Assembly (NCBI GenBank): GCA_964194935.1
Contig: CAXMOL010000087.1
Span: 1-30,312 of the forward strand
Origin: JACZWZ01 sp964194935
GTDB taxonomy: Bacteria; Actinomycetota; Acidimicrobiia; Spongiisociales; UBA11373
DNA: 30,312 nucleotides
Direction: 5' to 3'
The first letter of the stretch is position 1, and every line of letters starts with the position of its first letter. Of the stretch, positions 13,992 to 20,584 are shown piece after piece. The notes under the pieces are model-generated. The model searched no databases and was not told the origin of the DNA. It saw only the letters and a program-made list of their open reading frames with translations. The translations under genes were made by a program, and so were the position numbers.

Positions 13992-16355
13992 ATGGTGTAC
14001 TCAGTGGTGGGGCGTCGGGGTCCTCGGGTGGACGCCACCGATCAGGTAACCGGCAGGACTACATACGCCGGCGATATCAACCTTCCAGGGATGCTGGTCG
14101 GGGGAATGCTGCAGTCGTCGGAGGCTCACGCCCGGATCGTCCGGATCGATACCACCGCTGCTCGCGCCGTACCCGGGGTGCATGCCGTTATCACCGGAGT
14201 TGATCTACCGATTGCGTACGGAATCTTCCCGGTCAGCCAGGACGAGCACGCACTCGCCGTAGACAAGGTTCGCTACATCGGAGAACCCGTGGCGGCCGTA
14301 GCCGCCGTGGACGTCGAGACGGTCGAACGAGCGCTCAGCCTTATCGAGGTCGAATATGAGCCGCTCGATGTCGTAACCAATATCGACGAGGCGTTGCAGA
14401 CCGGTATCGGTATCCATAACGAGGCCGGAGGCGACAACGTTCATCGCCGGGCGGCGCTTGAGTTTGGCGACGTCGCGGCCGGCTTTGAGGGTGCTCATCT
14501 GGTGCGCGAGGACGTCTATTTCTTCGGGGGCAACACCCATGCTGCCCTGGAACAGCATGCTGCTGTGGCCACCGCCGGACCCGACGGACGGGTGACCCTG
14601 TGGTCGTCAACCCAGGTGCCGCACTATCTGCATCGCACACTGGAGAAAGTGCTGGAGATGCCCGCAGCTCGGATCCGGGTCATAGCCGCGCCGGTGGGTG
14701 GTGGATTCGGGGGCAAGACCGACCCCTTTAGCCACGAAATCGTCTCCGCCAAGCTGGCGTTGGAAACAGGCCGTCCGATCAAGATCGTGCTTTCACGCGA
14801 GCAGGTCTTCTATGCCCATCGGGGGCGCCATCCGGTGCTCATGTGGGTCAAGACCGGGTTCGAGGCCGATGGGCAGATCACCGCGATGCACTTCAAGTCG
14901 TTTCTCGATGGAGGTGCCTACGGCTCGTATGGGGCGGCCTCACTCCTGTACACCGGAGCACTGCAAACAACGACGTACAAGATCCCCAACTACAAATTCG
15001 AAGGCGTACGGGTGTTTACCAACAAGCCACCATGTGGACCGAAGCGGGGTCATGGCACTCCGCAGCCACGGTTTGCACTCGAGTGTCAACTAGATGAAGC
15101 GGCGGCCGATCTGGGAATCGACCCGGTGGCCATAAGGCGACGCAATCTCGTTGAACCATTCTCGGTCACCGTCAACCACCTGCGGATCACGAGCTGCGGG
15201 ATCGCCGAATGCCTGGAGGCAGTGGTCGAGCAGTCTGGTTACTCCGCCAAGCATGGTGCCCTTCCGGAAGGCAAGGGAATCGGGCTCGCATTGGGCGCTT
15301 ACATGTCCGGTGCCGGTCTTCCCATCTACTGGAACGACATGCCGCAGTCCGAGGTGGACATCAAGGTGGATCGGGGCGGAGGCGTCACGGTGTTCTCCAT
15401 GGCAACCGACGTCGGTCAGGGCTCCACCTCGATCCTGGCGATGATGGTTGCGGAGGTGCTCGGGTTGGAACCAGACGACTTGGCAATGGTCACCGCCGAT
15501 ACCGATCTGACACCGGTGGATCTCGGGTCCTACTCCAGCCGAGTCACGTTCATGGCGGGGAATGCGGCCAAGGAGGCAGCCGAGCGAATCCGGGACAGGG
15601 TGGTGACGGCAGTAGCAGACGAGCTGGGCCTGGCGAGAGATGTCGTTGTGGCTGAGGGGGGCCGGGTCGGCGCTGTGGACGATGAGACCAAGACTCTTTT
15701 GTGGGCCGATGCGGTCCGAGCGGCCATCAGCCGGGAGGGCCCGCTGACTGCCTCGGGTGCCTATCGGGCCCCCGATCTGGCGGGGCCGTATCGGGGGGCC
15801 GGGGTCGGAATCTCTCCCGCCTACTCCTACTCGGCGGCAGTGGTCGAGGTCGATTGCGATCTGGAGACCGGTGAGGTGGCGGTGACAAAGGTTTGGTTGG
15901 CTCATGATGTCGGTAGGGCGATCAACCCGTTGCTCGTCGAGGGCCAGATCGAAGGCAGCGTCTACATGGGGTTGGGGGAGGCATTGTTCGAAGAACAGGC
16001 GTTCCGCGGAGCCTTGCATCGTGGACCGTCTTTGCTCGACTACAAGATGCCGACCTTTGTCGAGATGCCGCCGGTCGAGTCGATTCTGATCGAGACAGAC
16101 GATCCTGAGGGTCCGTTTGGGGCGAAGGAGGTCGGCCAGGGTCCACTACTTCCGGTGATTCCGGCGCTGGCGAACGCGGTCCATGATGCGCTCGGCGTCC
16201 GTATCACCGAAACCCCGATCACAGCCGCCAAGGTGGTCGCGGCACAAAGGGATATGGCTCGCGGAGGCTCCGGCCGCTTTGGTCCGACCTCGGTTCCCGA
16301 TCATGACTTTGGTCGACTCACCCAGGTTGATCCTCCCGAGGGTTTTGACGCATGA
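13992..16355 (+). CDS. hcrA: 4-hydroxybenzoyl-CoA reductase, large molybdopterin subunit
   Basis: This 787-residue subunit binds the molybdenum cofactor and should remove the phenolic hydroxyl of 4-hydroxybenzoyl-CoA reductively, giving benzoyl-CoA. Cofactor segments are VGGGFGGKTDPF near residue 240, DVGQGSTS near residue 475 and the C-terminal GPFGAKEVGQGP around residues 707-718. The selenium/copper loop motif of CO dehydrogenase (AYxCSFR) is absent; PPCGPKRGHG occupies a comparable region. The length is close to the roughly 770 residues of characterised HcrA. One oddity is Gln716, where most family members have the catalytic glutamate of a KxxGE motif. A GGGAAGG ribosome site precedes the ATG, two bases after hcrC. 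Confidence 0.87.
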   Translation: MVYSVVGRRGPRVDATDQVTGRTTYAGDINLPGMLVGGMLQSSEAHARIVRIDTTAARAVPGVHAVITGVDLPIAYGIFPVSQDEHALAVDKVRYIGEPVAAVAAVDVETVERALSLIEVEYEPLDVVTNIDEALQTGIGIHNEAGGDNVHRRAALEFGDVAAGFEGAHLVREDVYFFGGNTHAALEQHAAVATAGPDGRVTLWSSTQVPHYLHRTLEKVLEMPAARIRVIAAPVGGGFGGKTDPFSHEIVSAKLALETGRPIKIVLSREQVFYAHRGRHPVLMWVKTGFEADGQITAMHFKSFLDGGAYGSYGAASLLYTGALQTTTYKIPNYKFEGVRVFTNKPPCGPKRGHGTPQPRFALECQLDEAAADLGIDPVAIRRRNLVEPFSVTVNHLRITSCGIAECLEAVVEQSGYSAKHGALPEGKGIGLALGAYMSGAGLPIYWNDMPQSEVDIKVDRGGGVTVFSMATDVGQGSTSILAMMVAEVLGLEPDDLAMVTADTDLTPVDLGSYSSRVTFMAGNAAKEAAERIRDRVVTAVADELGLARDVVVAEGGRVGAVDDETKTLLWADAVRAAISREGPLTASGAYRAPDLAGPYRGAGVGISPAYSYSAAVVEVDCDLETGEVAVTKVWLAHDVGRAINPLLVEGQIEGSVYMGLGEALFEEQAFRGALHRGPSLLDYKMPTFVEMPPVESILIETDDPEGPFGAKEVGQGPLLPVIPALANAVHDALGVRITETPITAAKVVAAQRDMARGGSGRFGPTSVPDHDFGRLTQVDPPEGFDA

Positions 16356-17326
16356 CGCGGCTTCCTGCATTCGAGTACTTGGAGCCGGGCACCGTCGAAG
16401 AGGCTGTCGAGTTGCTGGTCGCTCATCCAGGCGCGGCGATTGTCGCCGGCGGGACCGATCTATTCCCGAACATGAAACGGCGTCAGGTGCGCCCAGCGAC
16501 AGTCATCGGTCTGCGCGGCGTGCCGGGGATGACAGGAGTCACCGTAGAGGCGGATGGGGGAGTTCGGATTGGCGCCTCCACGCTGTTGGTTGATCTGGTG
16601 GCGTCGGACGATTCCCCTCCGGTCTTGGCCCAAGCGGCGGCCGAGGTGGCGTCGCCTCAGCTTCGTAACGCGGCGACGGTCGGCGGCAACCTGTGTGTGG
16701 ACACCCGGTGCGATTACATCAATCAGAGCGAGGCCTGGCGGACCGCTTCAGGCTTGTGTCTCAAAGATGGCGGCGACACATGCTGGGTGGCGCCTCGCGG
16801 CAAGGGATGTGTCGCGATCTCCTCCTCCGACCTGGCCCCGGCCGCAATCGCCATCGATGCGCGGGTTCGGTTGGTTGGGCCGACTGGTTCTAGAGAAATC
16901 GCGGTAGGTGATCTCTATCGACCCGACGGGATTGATCGTATCGAGATGGCTTCTGATGAGGTCTTGGTCGAGTTGCTGGTCGGGCCACCGGACGGGCTTC
17001 GGGCCACCTATCACAAGCTACGACGCCGGGGGGCCATCGACTTTCCCATCCTCGGCGTGGCGGCGGCTGTTCGGACTGCCGACGATGGTGTGGTGACCGA
17101 TGCCCGGATCGTGATGGGGGCTGTGGCGCCGGCTCCGGTTCGTGTCCCCGAGGCCGAGGCGTCATTGATCGGGCATCGACTCGAACCGGACGTGATCGCT
17201 CAAGCCGCCGCTCTCGCCTCCAAGCCGATACGACCTCTGGACAACGCCGATATGGGTTCGCGCTACCGCAAATGGATGGTGTCGGTATTCGTCACTCGGG
17301 CGTTGGGCGATCTCGCCTCGACTTAG
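16352..17326 (+). CDS. hcrB: 4-hydroxybenzoyl-CoA reductase, FAD and [4Fe-4S] subunit
   Basis: This 324-residue subunit has the FAD motifs AGGTDLFPN (residues 32-40) and TVGGNL (109-114). Directly after them comes the insertion that sets 4-hydroxybenzoyl-CoA reductase apart from xanthine dehydrogenases: cysteines 120, 136, 144 and 153. Their spacing (16, 8, 9) is identical to that of the four [4Fe-4S] ligands I recall for Thauera HcrB, with Cys115 as an extra. In the known enzyme this cluster passes electrons from ferredoxin inward, which allows the unusual reductive reaction. The start overlaps the hcrA stop as ATGA. It is the last gene of the rightward operon, and a hairpin spans its stop codon. 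This is the strongest functional evidence for the whole hcr set. Confidence 0.92.
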   Translation: MTRLPAFEYLEPGTVEEAVELLVAHPGAAIVAGGTDLFPNMKRRQVRPATVIGLRGVPGMTGVTVEADGGVRIGASTLLVDLVASDDSPPVLAQAAAEVASPQLRNAATVGGNLCVDTRCDYINQSEAWRTASGLCLKDGGDTCWVAPRGKGCVAISSSDLAPAAIAIDARVRLVGPTGSREIAVGDLYRPDGIDRIEMASDEVLVELLVGPPDGLRATYHKLRRRGAIDFPILGVAAAVRTADDGVVTDARIVMGAVAPAPVRVPEAEASLIGHRLEPDVIAQAAALASKPIRPLDNADMGSRYRKWMVSVFVTRALGDLAST

Positions 17327-17340
17327 CGGTCGGGCGAGAT
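17310..17340 (+). terminator. Hairpin at the hcr operon end
   Basis: ATCTCGCC (17310-17317) pairs perfectly with GGCGAGAT (17333-17340). The stem continues with CGAC/GTCG after a one-base bulge, giving twelve pairs and a six-base loop, with the hcrB stop codon inside. TTTT follows only about eight bases later, so it is a weak intrinsic terminator at best. It lies between hcrB and a convergent gene. Confidence 0.45.
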
Positions 17341-17350
17341 TGATCGGGTT

Positions 17351-17704
17351 TTAGCCTCCCTGGGGAGCCAACCCTCCGACAGCGTCCGGATTGTGGAGAT
17401 TGTGCATCCGAACCTGGCCGTGCGACGCGAGTTTGCCGTCGGGCTCTTGGGTGACCGAGGCCTGCCATAGCTGTTGGAGGCGTCCCCGATGGATAGGTTC
17501 GGTCACGACGATCAGTCGTCCGCTACGAATGGGTCGCAGAAAATCGGTGGTGTTGGAGACGCCGACGGCACCGGCATAGCCTTGTTGGATGGCCCAGAAG
17601 GCAGCCCCGACCGAGGCGGCAGCCTCGATCATTGAACAGTAGATCCCGCCGTGGACCAGCCCGTATGGCTGTTGATGGTTGGTGGTCACGTCCAGTGCCG
17701 CCAC
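17351..17704 (-). CDS. Hotdog-fold acyl-CoA thioesterase (PaaI/ComA family), start uncertain
   Basis: The readable part is 117 residues of a hotdog thioesterase, with the family signature LVHGGIYCSMIEAAAS whose glutamate is the probable catalytic acid. Such enzymes hydrolyse aromatic or short acyl-CoA esters and often release CoA trapped by pathway congestion. The GTG at 17704 is the first ordinary start, but recognisable family sequence (GLEFTEITADRV) continues upstream in frame to about 17803 with no ATG, GTG or TTG before a stop. A CTG at 17737 has GGAG eight bases upstream and is the best alternative; a sequence error is also possible. It lies convergent to hcrB, so a link to aromatic-CoA metabolism is plausible but unproven. 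Confidence 0.72.
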   Translation of the reverse strand: MAALDVTTNHQQPYGLVHGGIYCSMIEAAASVGAAFWAIQQGYAGAVGVSNTTDFLRPIRSGRLIVVTEPIHRGRLQQLWQASVTQEPDGKLASHGQVRMHNLHNPDAVGGLAPQGG

Positions 17705-17842
17705 GACCCGGTCGGCGGTGATTTCGGTGAACTCCAGGCCGATCGCTCCATTGAAGCCGTAGCTGAGATCCTGATCGAATTCGGGTGGTTGTTGTGCTGC
17801 GATAGAGCAACGCTAGACGGGATTCGACGTCTTCCCGACGGG

Positions 17843-18166
17843 CTATCCGGCCCCACTGCATTCGAAACAGCGAGCGGTCGCCGGTAGGGCCTCCAGACGC
17901 GCAACGCCAATCTGAGTGCCGCAGCCGTCACAGATGCCGTAGCTCCCCTCTGCCACCTTCTCGAGGGCTCGATCTATGGATGCGATGGATGCGAAGATCG
18001 AACGAGCTGCCGCCGTGGTGGAAAGACGTTCCACCGCCTCGGCGGTGCCGTCGCCGATTCGTTTTCCGTAGGCCACAGCCGCTCCGGTTTCAGGTTTGCG
18101 AGTGAGCCGCTCCAGTTCGATCTCCAGCTCGGCTCGCCGGGAGTTCAGGTCTTCGGCGATTGACAT
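17843..18166 (-). CDS. DksA/TraR-like C4 zinc-finger protein
   Basis: This 107-residue protein has a predicted helical N-terminal half and a C-terminal C4 zinc finger with cysteines 79, 82, 100 and 103 (YGICDGCG and ARCFEC), the pattern of the DksA/TraR family. Such proteins may enter the RNA polymerase secondary channel and tune transcription. It is shorter than Escherichia coli DksA (about 150 residues), and no acidic DxxDxA tip is evident, so a DksA-like activity should not be assumed. It is divergent from the lipoprotein gene at 18290 and may be cotranscribed with the downstream thioesterase, 138 bases away. Confidence 0.8.
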   Translation of the reverse strand: MSIAEDLNSRRAELEIELERLTRKPETGAAVAYGKRIGDGTAEAVERLSTTAAARSIFASIASIDRALEKVAEGSYGICDGCGTQIGVARLEALPATARCFECSGAG

Positions 18167-18194
18167 TCACCGAGCGTAGACCACCAAGAGCACT

Positions 18195-18212
18195 GCCCGG
18201 CCTCGGCCGGGC
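18195..18212. repeat. Perfect inverted repeat in a divergent promoter region
   Basis: GCCCGGCC and GGCCGGGC form perfect eight-base arms with a two-base centre, between the DksA-like gene and the first lipoprotein. A -10-like TAGATT follows at 18221-18226 on the plus strand. It may be an operator for the lipoprotein promoter. There is no T-run to suggest termination. Confidence 0.35.
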
Positions 18213-18289
18213 CCTCTGGCTAGATTGTCTACAGGGGAGCAATTGGCGCGTTTTGGGGGAGGAACCCAATAGAACTTCTGCGGCGTCGG

Positions 18290-18928
18290 ATGATGATGAC
18301 GGTTGCATTGGCAGGCGTGACGCTGCTGGCCGCCTGCGGGGGCAACGACGCCCCGGTCTTCGGGGCCCCTCAGTCCACCTCTGCAGCCGTTGGCTCGGCG
18401 TCGACCGAGAGCGTGGAGACACCGCCGGGAGGCGGGACCGAGTCGACCGAGCAACCGGTATCTGACCCGGGTCCCTTGGGCTCCTACGATTTCGATGACG
18501 CGCTCATCGAGCAGGCGATCGCCGATGCCGAGGGTGACCCGTTCGTCGGGTTGCCGGGACCTGACTTCTTGGCGACGGAGTCGCTCATCAGCGAGTTCAC
18601 CGCTTCCGGTTTCGACCTTTCCGGACTGGAAATCGTGGTGTACCCGGCCGGATCGATTTCCGCCTTCGTGCTGATGAGCACCACCGACTCGACTGCTCTG
18701 ATACTCGACGAAGACGATGATGGCGGCGAGGGATTTGTGACGCAGCTGCTGGCCTCTGCGGTTCTCACCGAGTTTGGTGTGGATCGGCTCATCATCCAGC
18801 ACGACGGGCTTGACGACGAAGGACCTTTCGTCATGACGCTTAGCGTTCTGGTGGCCGATCTCAGGGATGCGGTGGATTCCGGAGCCGACTTGTCCGATCG
18901 TATCGCCGTGCAACTGGAGCGCGGCTGA
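18290..18928 (+). CDS. Predicted lipoprotein of unknown function
   Basis: This is a 212-residue protein with a hydrophobic signal segment ending in the lipobox LLAAC, so it is probably lipid-anchored outside the membrane. A Ser/Thr/Gly/Pro-rich linker follows (about residues 20-60), then an acidic folded domain that I do not recognise. The ATG at 18290 leaves no positive charge before the hydrophobic stretch and has no ribosome site nearby. GGAGGA instead sits five bases before an in-frame ATA at 18269, which would add ELLRRR and make a normal signal peptide. It overlaps the next lipoprotein gene by one base (TGATG), so the two are likely made together. Confidence 0.7.
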   Translation: MMMTVALAGVTLLAACGGNDAPVFGAPQSTSAAVGSASTESVETPPGGGTESTEQPVSDPGPLGSYDFDDALIEQAIADAEGDPFVGLPGPDFLATESLISEFTASGFDLSGLEIVVYPAGSISAFVLMSTTDSTALILDEDDDGGEGFVTQLLASAVLTEFGVDRLIIQHDGLDDEGPFVMTLSVLVADLRDAVDSGADLSDRIAVQLERG

Positions 18929-19536
18929 TGAACCGGCACCACCTCCTTGGCCTGATCATCGCGATGATGTTTGTGCTGACCGGCTGCGCCGACGACATAG
19001 GCGCAGCCTTCGACATCGTGTTGTTTTCGGCGTCCGATGACCCGGAGACCAGGAAGATCGGCGAGATGCTCGTCGAAGTCGAAATCGATAAGCGAGCGCG
19101 AGTAGCTGCCGACACATTCCTTGCCACCGGCGACCGGCGACACCTCGACGAGGCCATCGTCCTTCGTCCAAACGACACCGGACTCAGGGCGTTCGAAGTT
19201 GCCCTGGCGACACTCGACGGGGATCCGGCGAAGATCGAGGCCGCACAACAAGCTCTTGCCGAAGCGGAGGCTCGTCGTTTGGCCCCCTTGTTTGGGCCCG
19301 GTGATCCTCCGCTGACTGCCGCCAAGCTCCGCAGAAACGTCTTGGGCGAGATCCTGGTCGCCCAGATCAGGATGTTGGGTGGTTCGGTTACAGCGCCGTG
19401 GGATGCTCCAGGGCCGGAGGCCTCTGCGAAAGACCAGCGGCTCTTTTCGGACTTCTGCGCCACCCGTCGCGAGCTTCAGACGAGATTCGACGACTCACTC
19501 AGCCATGTACCGCTGCCGCCTTGTCCGGGTAGCTGA
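18928..19536 (+). CDS. Predicted lipoprotein of unknown function
   Basis: This is a 202-residue protein with a clear lipoprotein signal: a positive n-region (MNRHH), a hydrophobic core and the lipobox VLTGC around residue 20. The rest is mostly helical in character, with alanine- and glutamate-rich stretches (for example residues 105-125) reminiscent of TPR-type helices, but no family is recognised. Its start overlaps the stop of the upstream lipoprotein, so they probably work as a pair at the cell envelope. It ends within a palindrome shared with the convergent infA gene. Confidence 0.72.
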   Translation: MNRHHLLGLIIAMMFVLTGCADDIGAAFDIVLFSASDDPETRKIGEMLVEVEIDKRARVAADTFLATGDRRHLDEAIVLRPNDTGLRAFEVALATLDGDPAKIEAAQQALAEAEARRLAPLFGPGDPPLTAAKLRRNVLGEILVAQIRMLGGSVTAPWDAPGPEASAKDQRLFSDFCATRRELQTRFDDSLSHVPLPPCPGS

Positions 19537-19546
19537 CCCGGGTCAG
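19533..19546. terminator. Palindrome holding both convergent stop codons
   Basis: CTGACCCGGGTCAG is a perfect 14-base palindrome between the second lipoprotein and infA. Each gene's TGA stop is one end of it. It is followed on the plus strand by TTCTTGT. It has no loop or long T-run, so a terminator role is only possible. Confidence 0.3.
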
Positions 19547-19770
19547 TTCTTGTATCGCCAGACGATGCGACCACGACTCGGGTCGTACACCGAAAGATCG
19601 AGATCTACTTTGTCGCCGGGAAGAATCCGGATGTAGCGTCCGCGGCGCATCTTGCCCGAAGCCCGAGCGAGGACTTCCATACCGCCCTCGATCTCGACCT
19701 TGAACATGGCGTTGGGAAGGGTCTCCATCACGGTGCCCTGAACCCTCACTACATCATCTTGCTTTGCCAC
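19543..19770 (-). CDS. infA: Translation initiation factor IF-1
   Basis: This 75-residue S1/OB-fold protein binds the ribosomal A site during initiation. The sequence is close to bacterial IF-1 throughout, including QGTVMETLPNAMFKVEIEGG near the N-terminus, SGKMRR and the RILPGDKV segment. The GTG start at 19770 gives the normal family length and has GGGAG eleven bases upstream. An earlier in-frame start would add 20 residues not found in IF-1. The gene stands alone between lipoprotein and NAD(P)-binding genes rather than in the ribosomal protein cluster beside rpmJ and rpsM, where many bacteria keep it. Confidence 0.95.
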   Translation of the reverse strand: MAKQDDVVRVQGTVMETLPNAMFKVEIEGGMEVLARASGKMRRGRYIRILPGDKVDLDLSVYDPSRGRIVWRYKN

Positions 19771-19801
19771 GTTGCGGCGTACTCCCGGTAGGGGATCGGA
19801 T

Positions 19802-19817
19802 GAGAACCGGGGTTCTC
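19802..19817. repeat. Inverted repeat in the infA leader
   Basis: GAGAACC and GGTTCTC form perfect seven-base arms around GG, about 30 bases upstream of the infA start. It could be a leader hairpin of infA or a terminator for the upstream minus-strand gene. No T-run follows on the minus strand. Confidence 0.3.
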
Positions 19818-19849
19818 GGCGGTCACTCAACCAGGGTGATGACCCTAGG

Positions 19850-20323
19850 TCAAACTTCTGTGATCGAATCGAGGTCGTCGGCCCTGGCCACCTCGATGGC
19901 GATGTCGGCAGGGGAGCGACCCTCGGTGAGGATGACCATGATCTCGACGGTCAGGTCGGCGAACCGCTTGGAAACCCCGGGAATGCGACTGTCTTCGAAT
20001 GAGATGAGCCGCGAAATCGACGCCTCGTCGAGGGCCGACGCCCAGGTCGAGATCGTTGCCTCGGGGGAGTCAGCAAACGAGCGTAAGCGGTCATCCAGTG
20101 CAGCCTCAGGAATGACTATCGCCGAGAAGCAGCCCGCGGCTGCGGCCCCGACATGAGAACCGTCTGACACATCACCCAAGGCGACCTTTATCCCATGGTT
20201 GCGCAGGTCTGCGGCCACGGCAGGGTCGGAAACAAAGGCGCGGATGTCGCGATCGTGGTGACGCAGCTCGTGGATGACGCTTTCGCCGAGTGTGGTGTCG
20301 GCTCCGATGACGATGACGGGCAC
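19850..20323 (-). CDS. NAD(P)-binding Rossmann protein (NmrA-like/atypical SDR)
   Basis: This 157-residue protein begins with a nucleotide-binding strand and turn (VIVIGADTTLGESV). A DLRNHGIKVALGDVSD segment follows at residues 39-54, the pattern of NmrA-like and atypical short-chain dehydrogenases. No YxxxK active site is seen, and the protein is only about half the usual length of that family, so it may be a minimal sensor domain or a decayed enzyme. The start is GTG at 20323 with a weak ribosome site. It is divergent from the suf leader and lies upstream of infA on the same strand. No specific function can be given. Confidence 0.65.
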   Translation of the reverse strand: MPVIVIGADTTLGESVIHELRHHDRDIRAFVSDPAVAADLRNHGIKVALGDVSDGSHVGAAAAGCFSAIVIPEAALDDRLRSFADSPEATISTWASALDEASISRLISFEDSRIPGVSKRFADLTVEIMVILTEGRSPADIAIEVARADDLDSITEV

Positions 20324-20431
20324 CTGGTGAGCCTACGACCCCGCTGCTTTGCCGGCCAGATGGGGGTGTCAAAACCGAAAAAGAAGGAACGCATAGCGCT
20401 CAAACCGTGTTGTAATACTCATAGCGGAGGT

Positions 20432-20477
20432 GCCGGACACGGGTCGGTCTTCCCCCACTCCCCCATCCCGGTCCGGC
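20432..20477 (+). promoter_or_regulatory. Large hairpin in the sufB leader
   Basis: The 5' arm at 20432-20443 (GCCGGACACGGG) pairs with the 3' arm at 20467-20477 (CCCGGTCCGGC). This gives eleven pairs with one bulged A and a pyrimidine-rich loop. It lies about 110 bases before the sufB start in a 261-base gene-free stretch. It could act in mRNA stability or attenuation. The stretch also holds a -10-like TAATAC near 20413, and no known riboswitch was recognised. Confidence 0.35.
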
Positions 20478-20584
20478 GCCTTCCGCTTTAAGGCTTCTCC
20501 TCAGCGCATTTTCTTGAGTTTCCCGTGGTAGTGGCCATGAGGCTCATACAATCGCTGCCCTACGAGTTCCATCGGAGCGTCCCA

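Noticed and set aside
15090..16019. 309-codon open frame on the minus strand
   Set aside because: It lies opposite the conserved middle of hcrA and resembles no protein family.
13507..17326. Aerobic CO dehydrogenase (CoxSLM)
   Set aside because: The AYxCSFR loop of CoxL is absent, and the flavin subunit has the four-cysteine insertion specific to 4-hydroxybenzoyl-CoA reductase.
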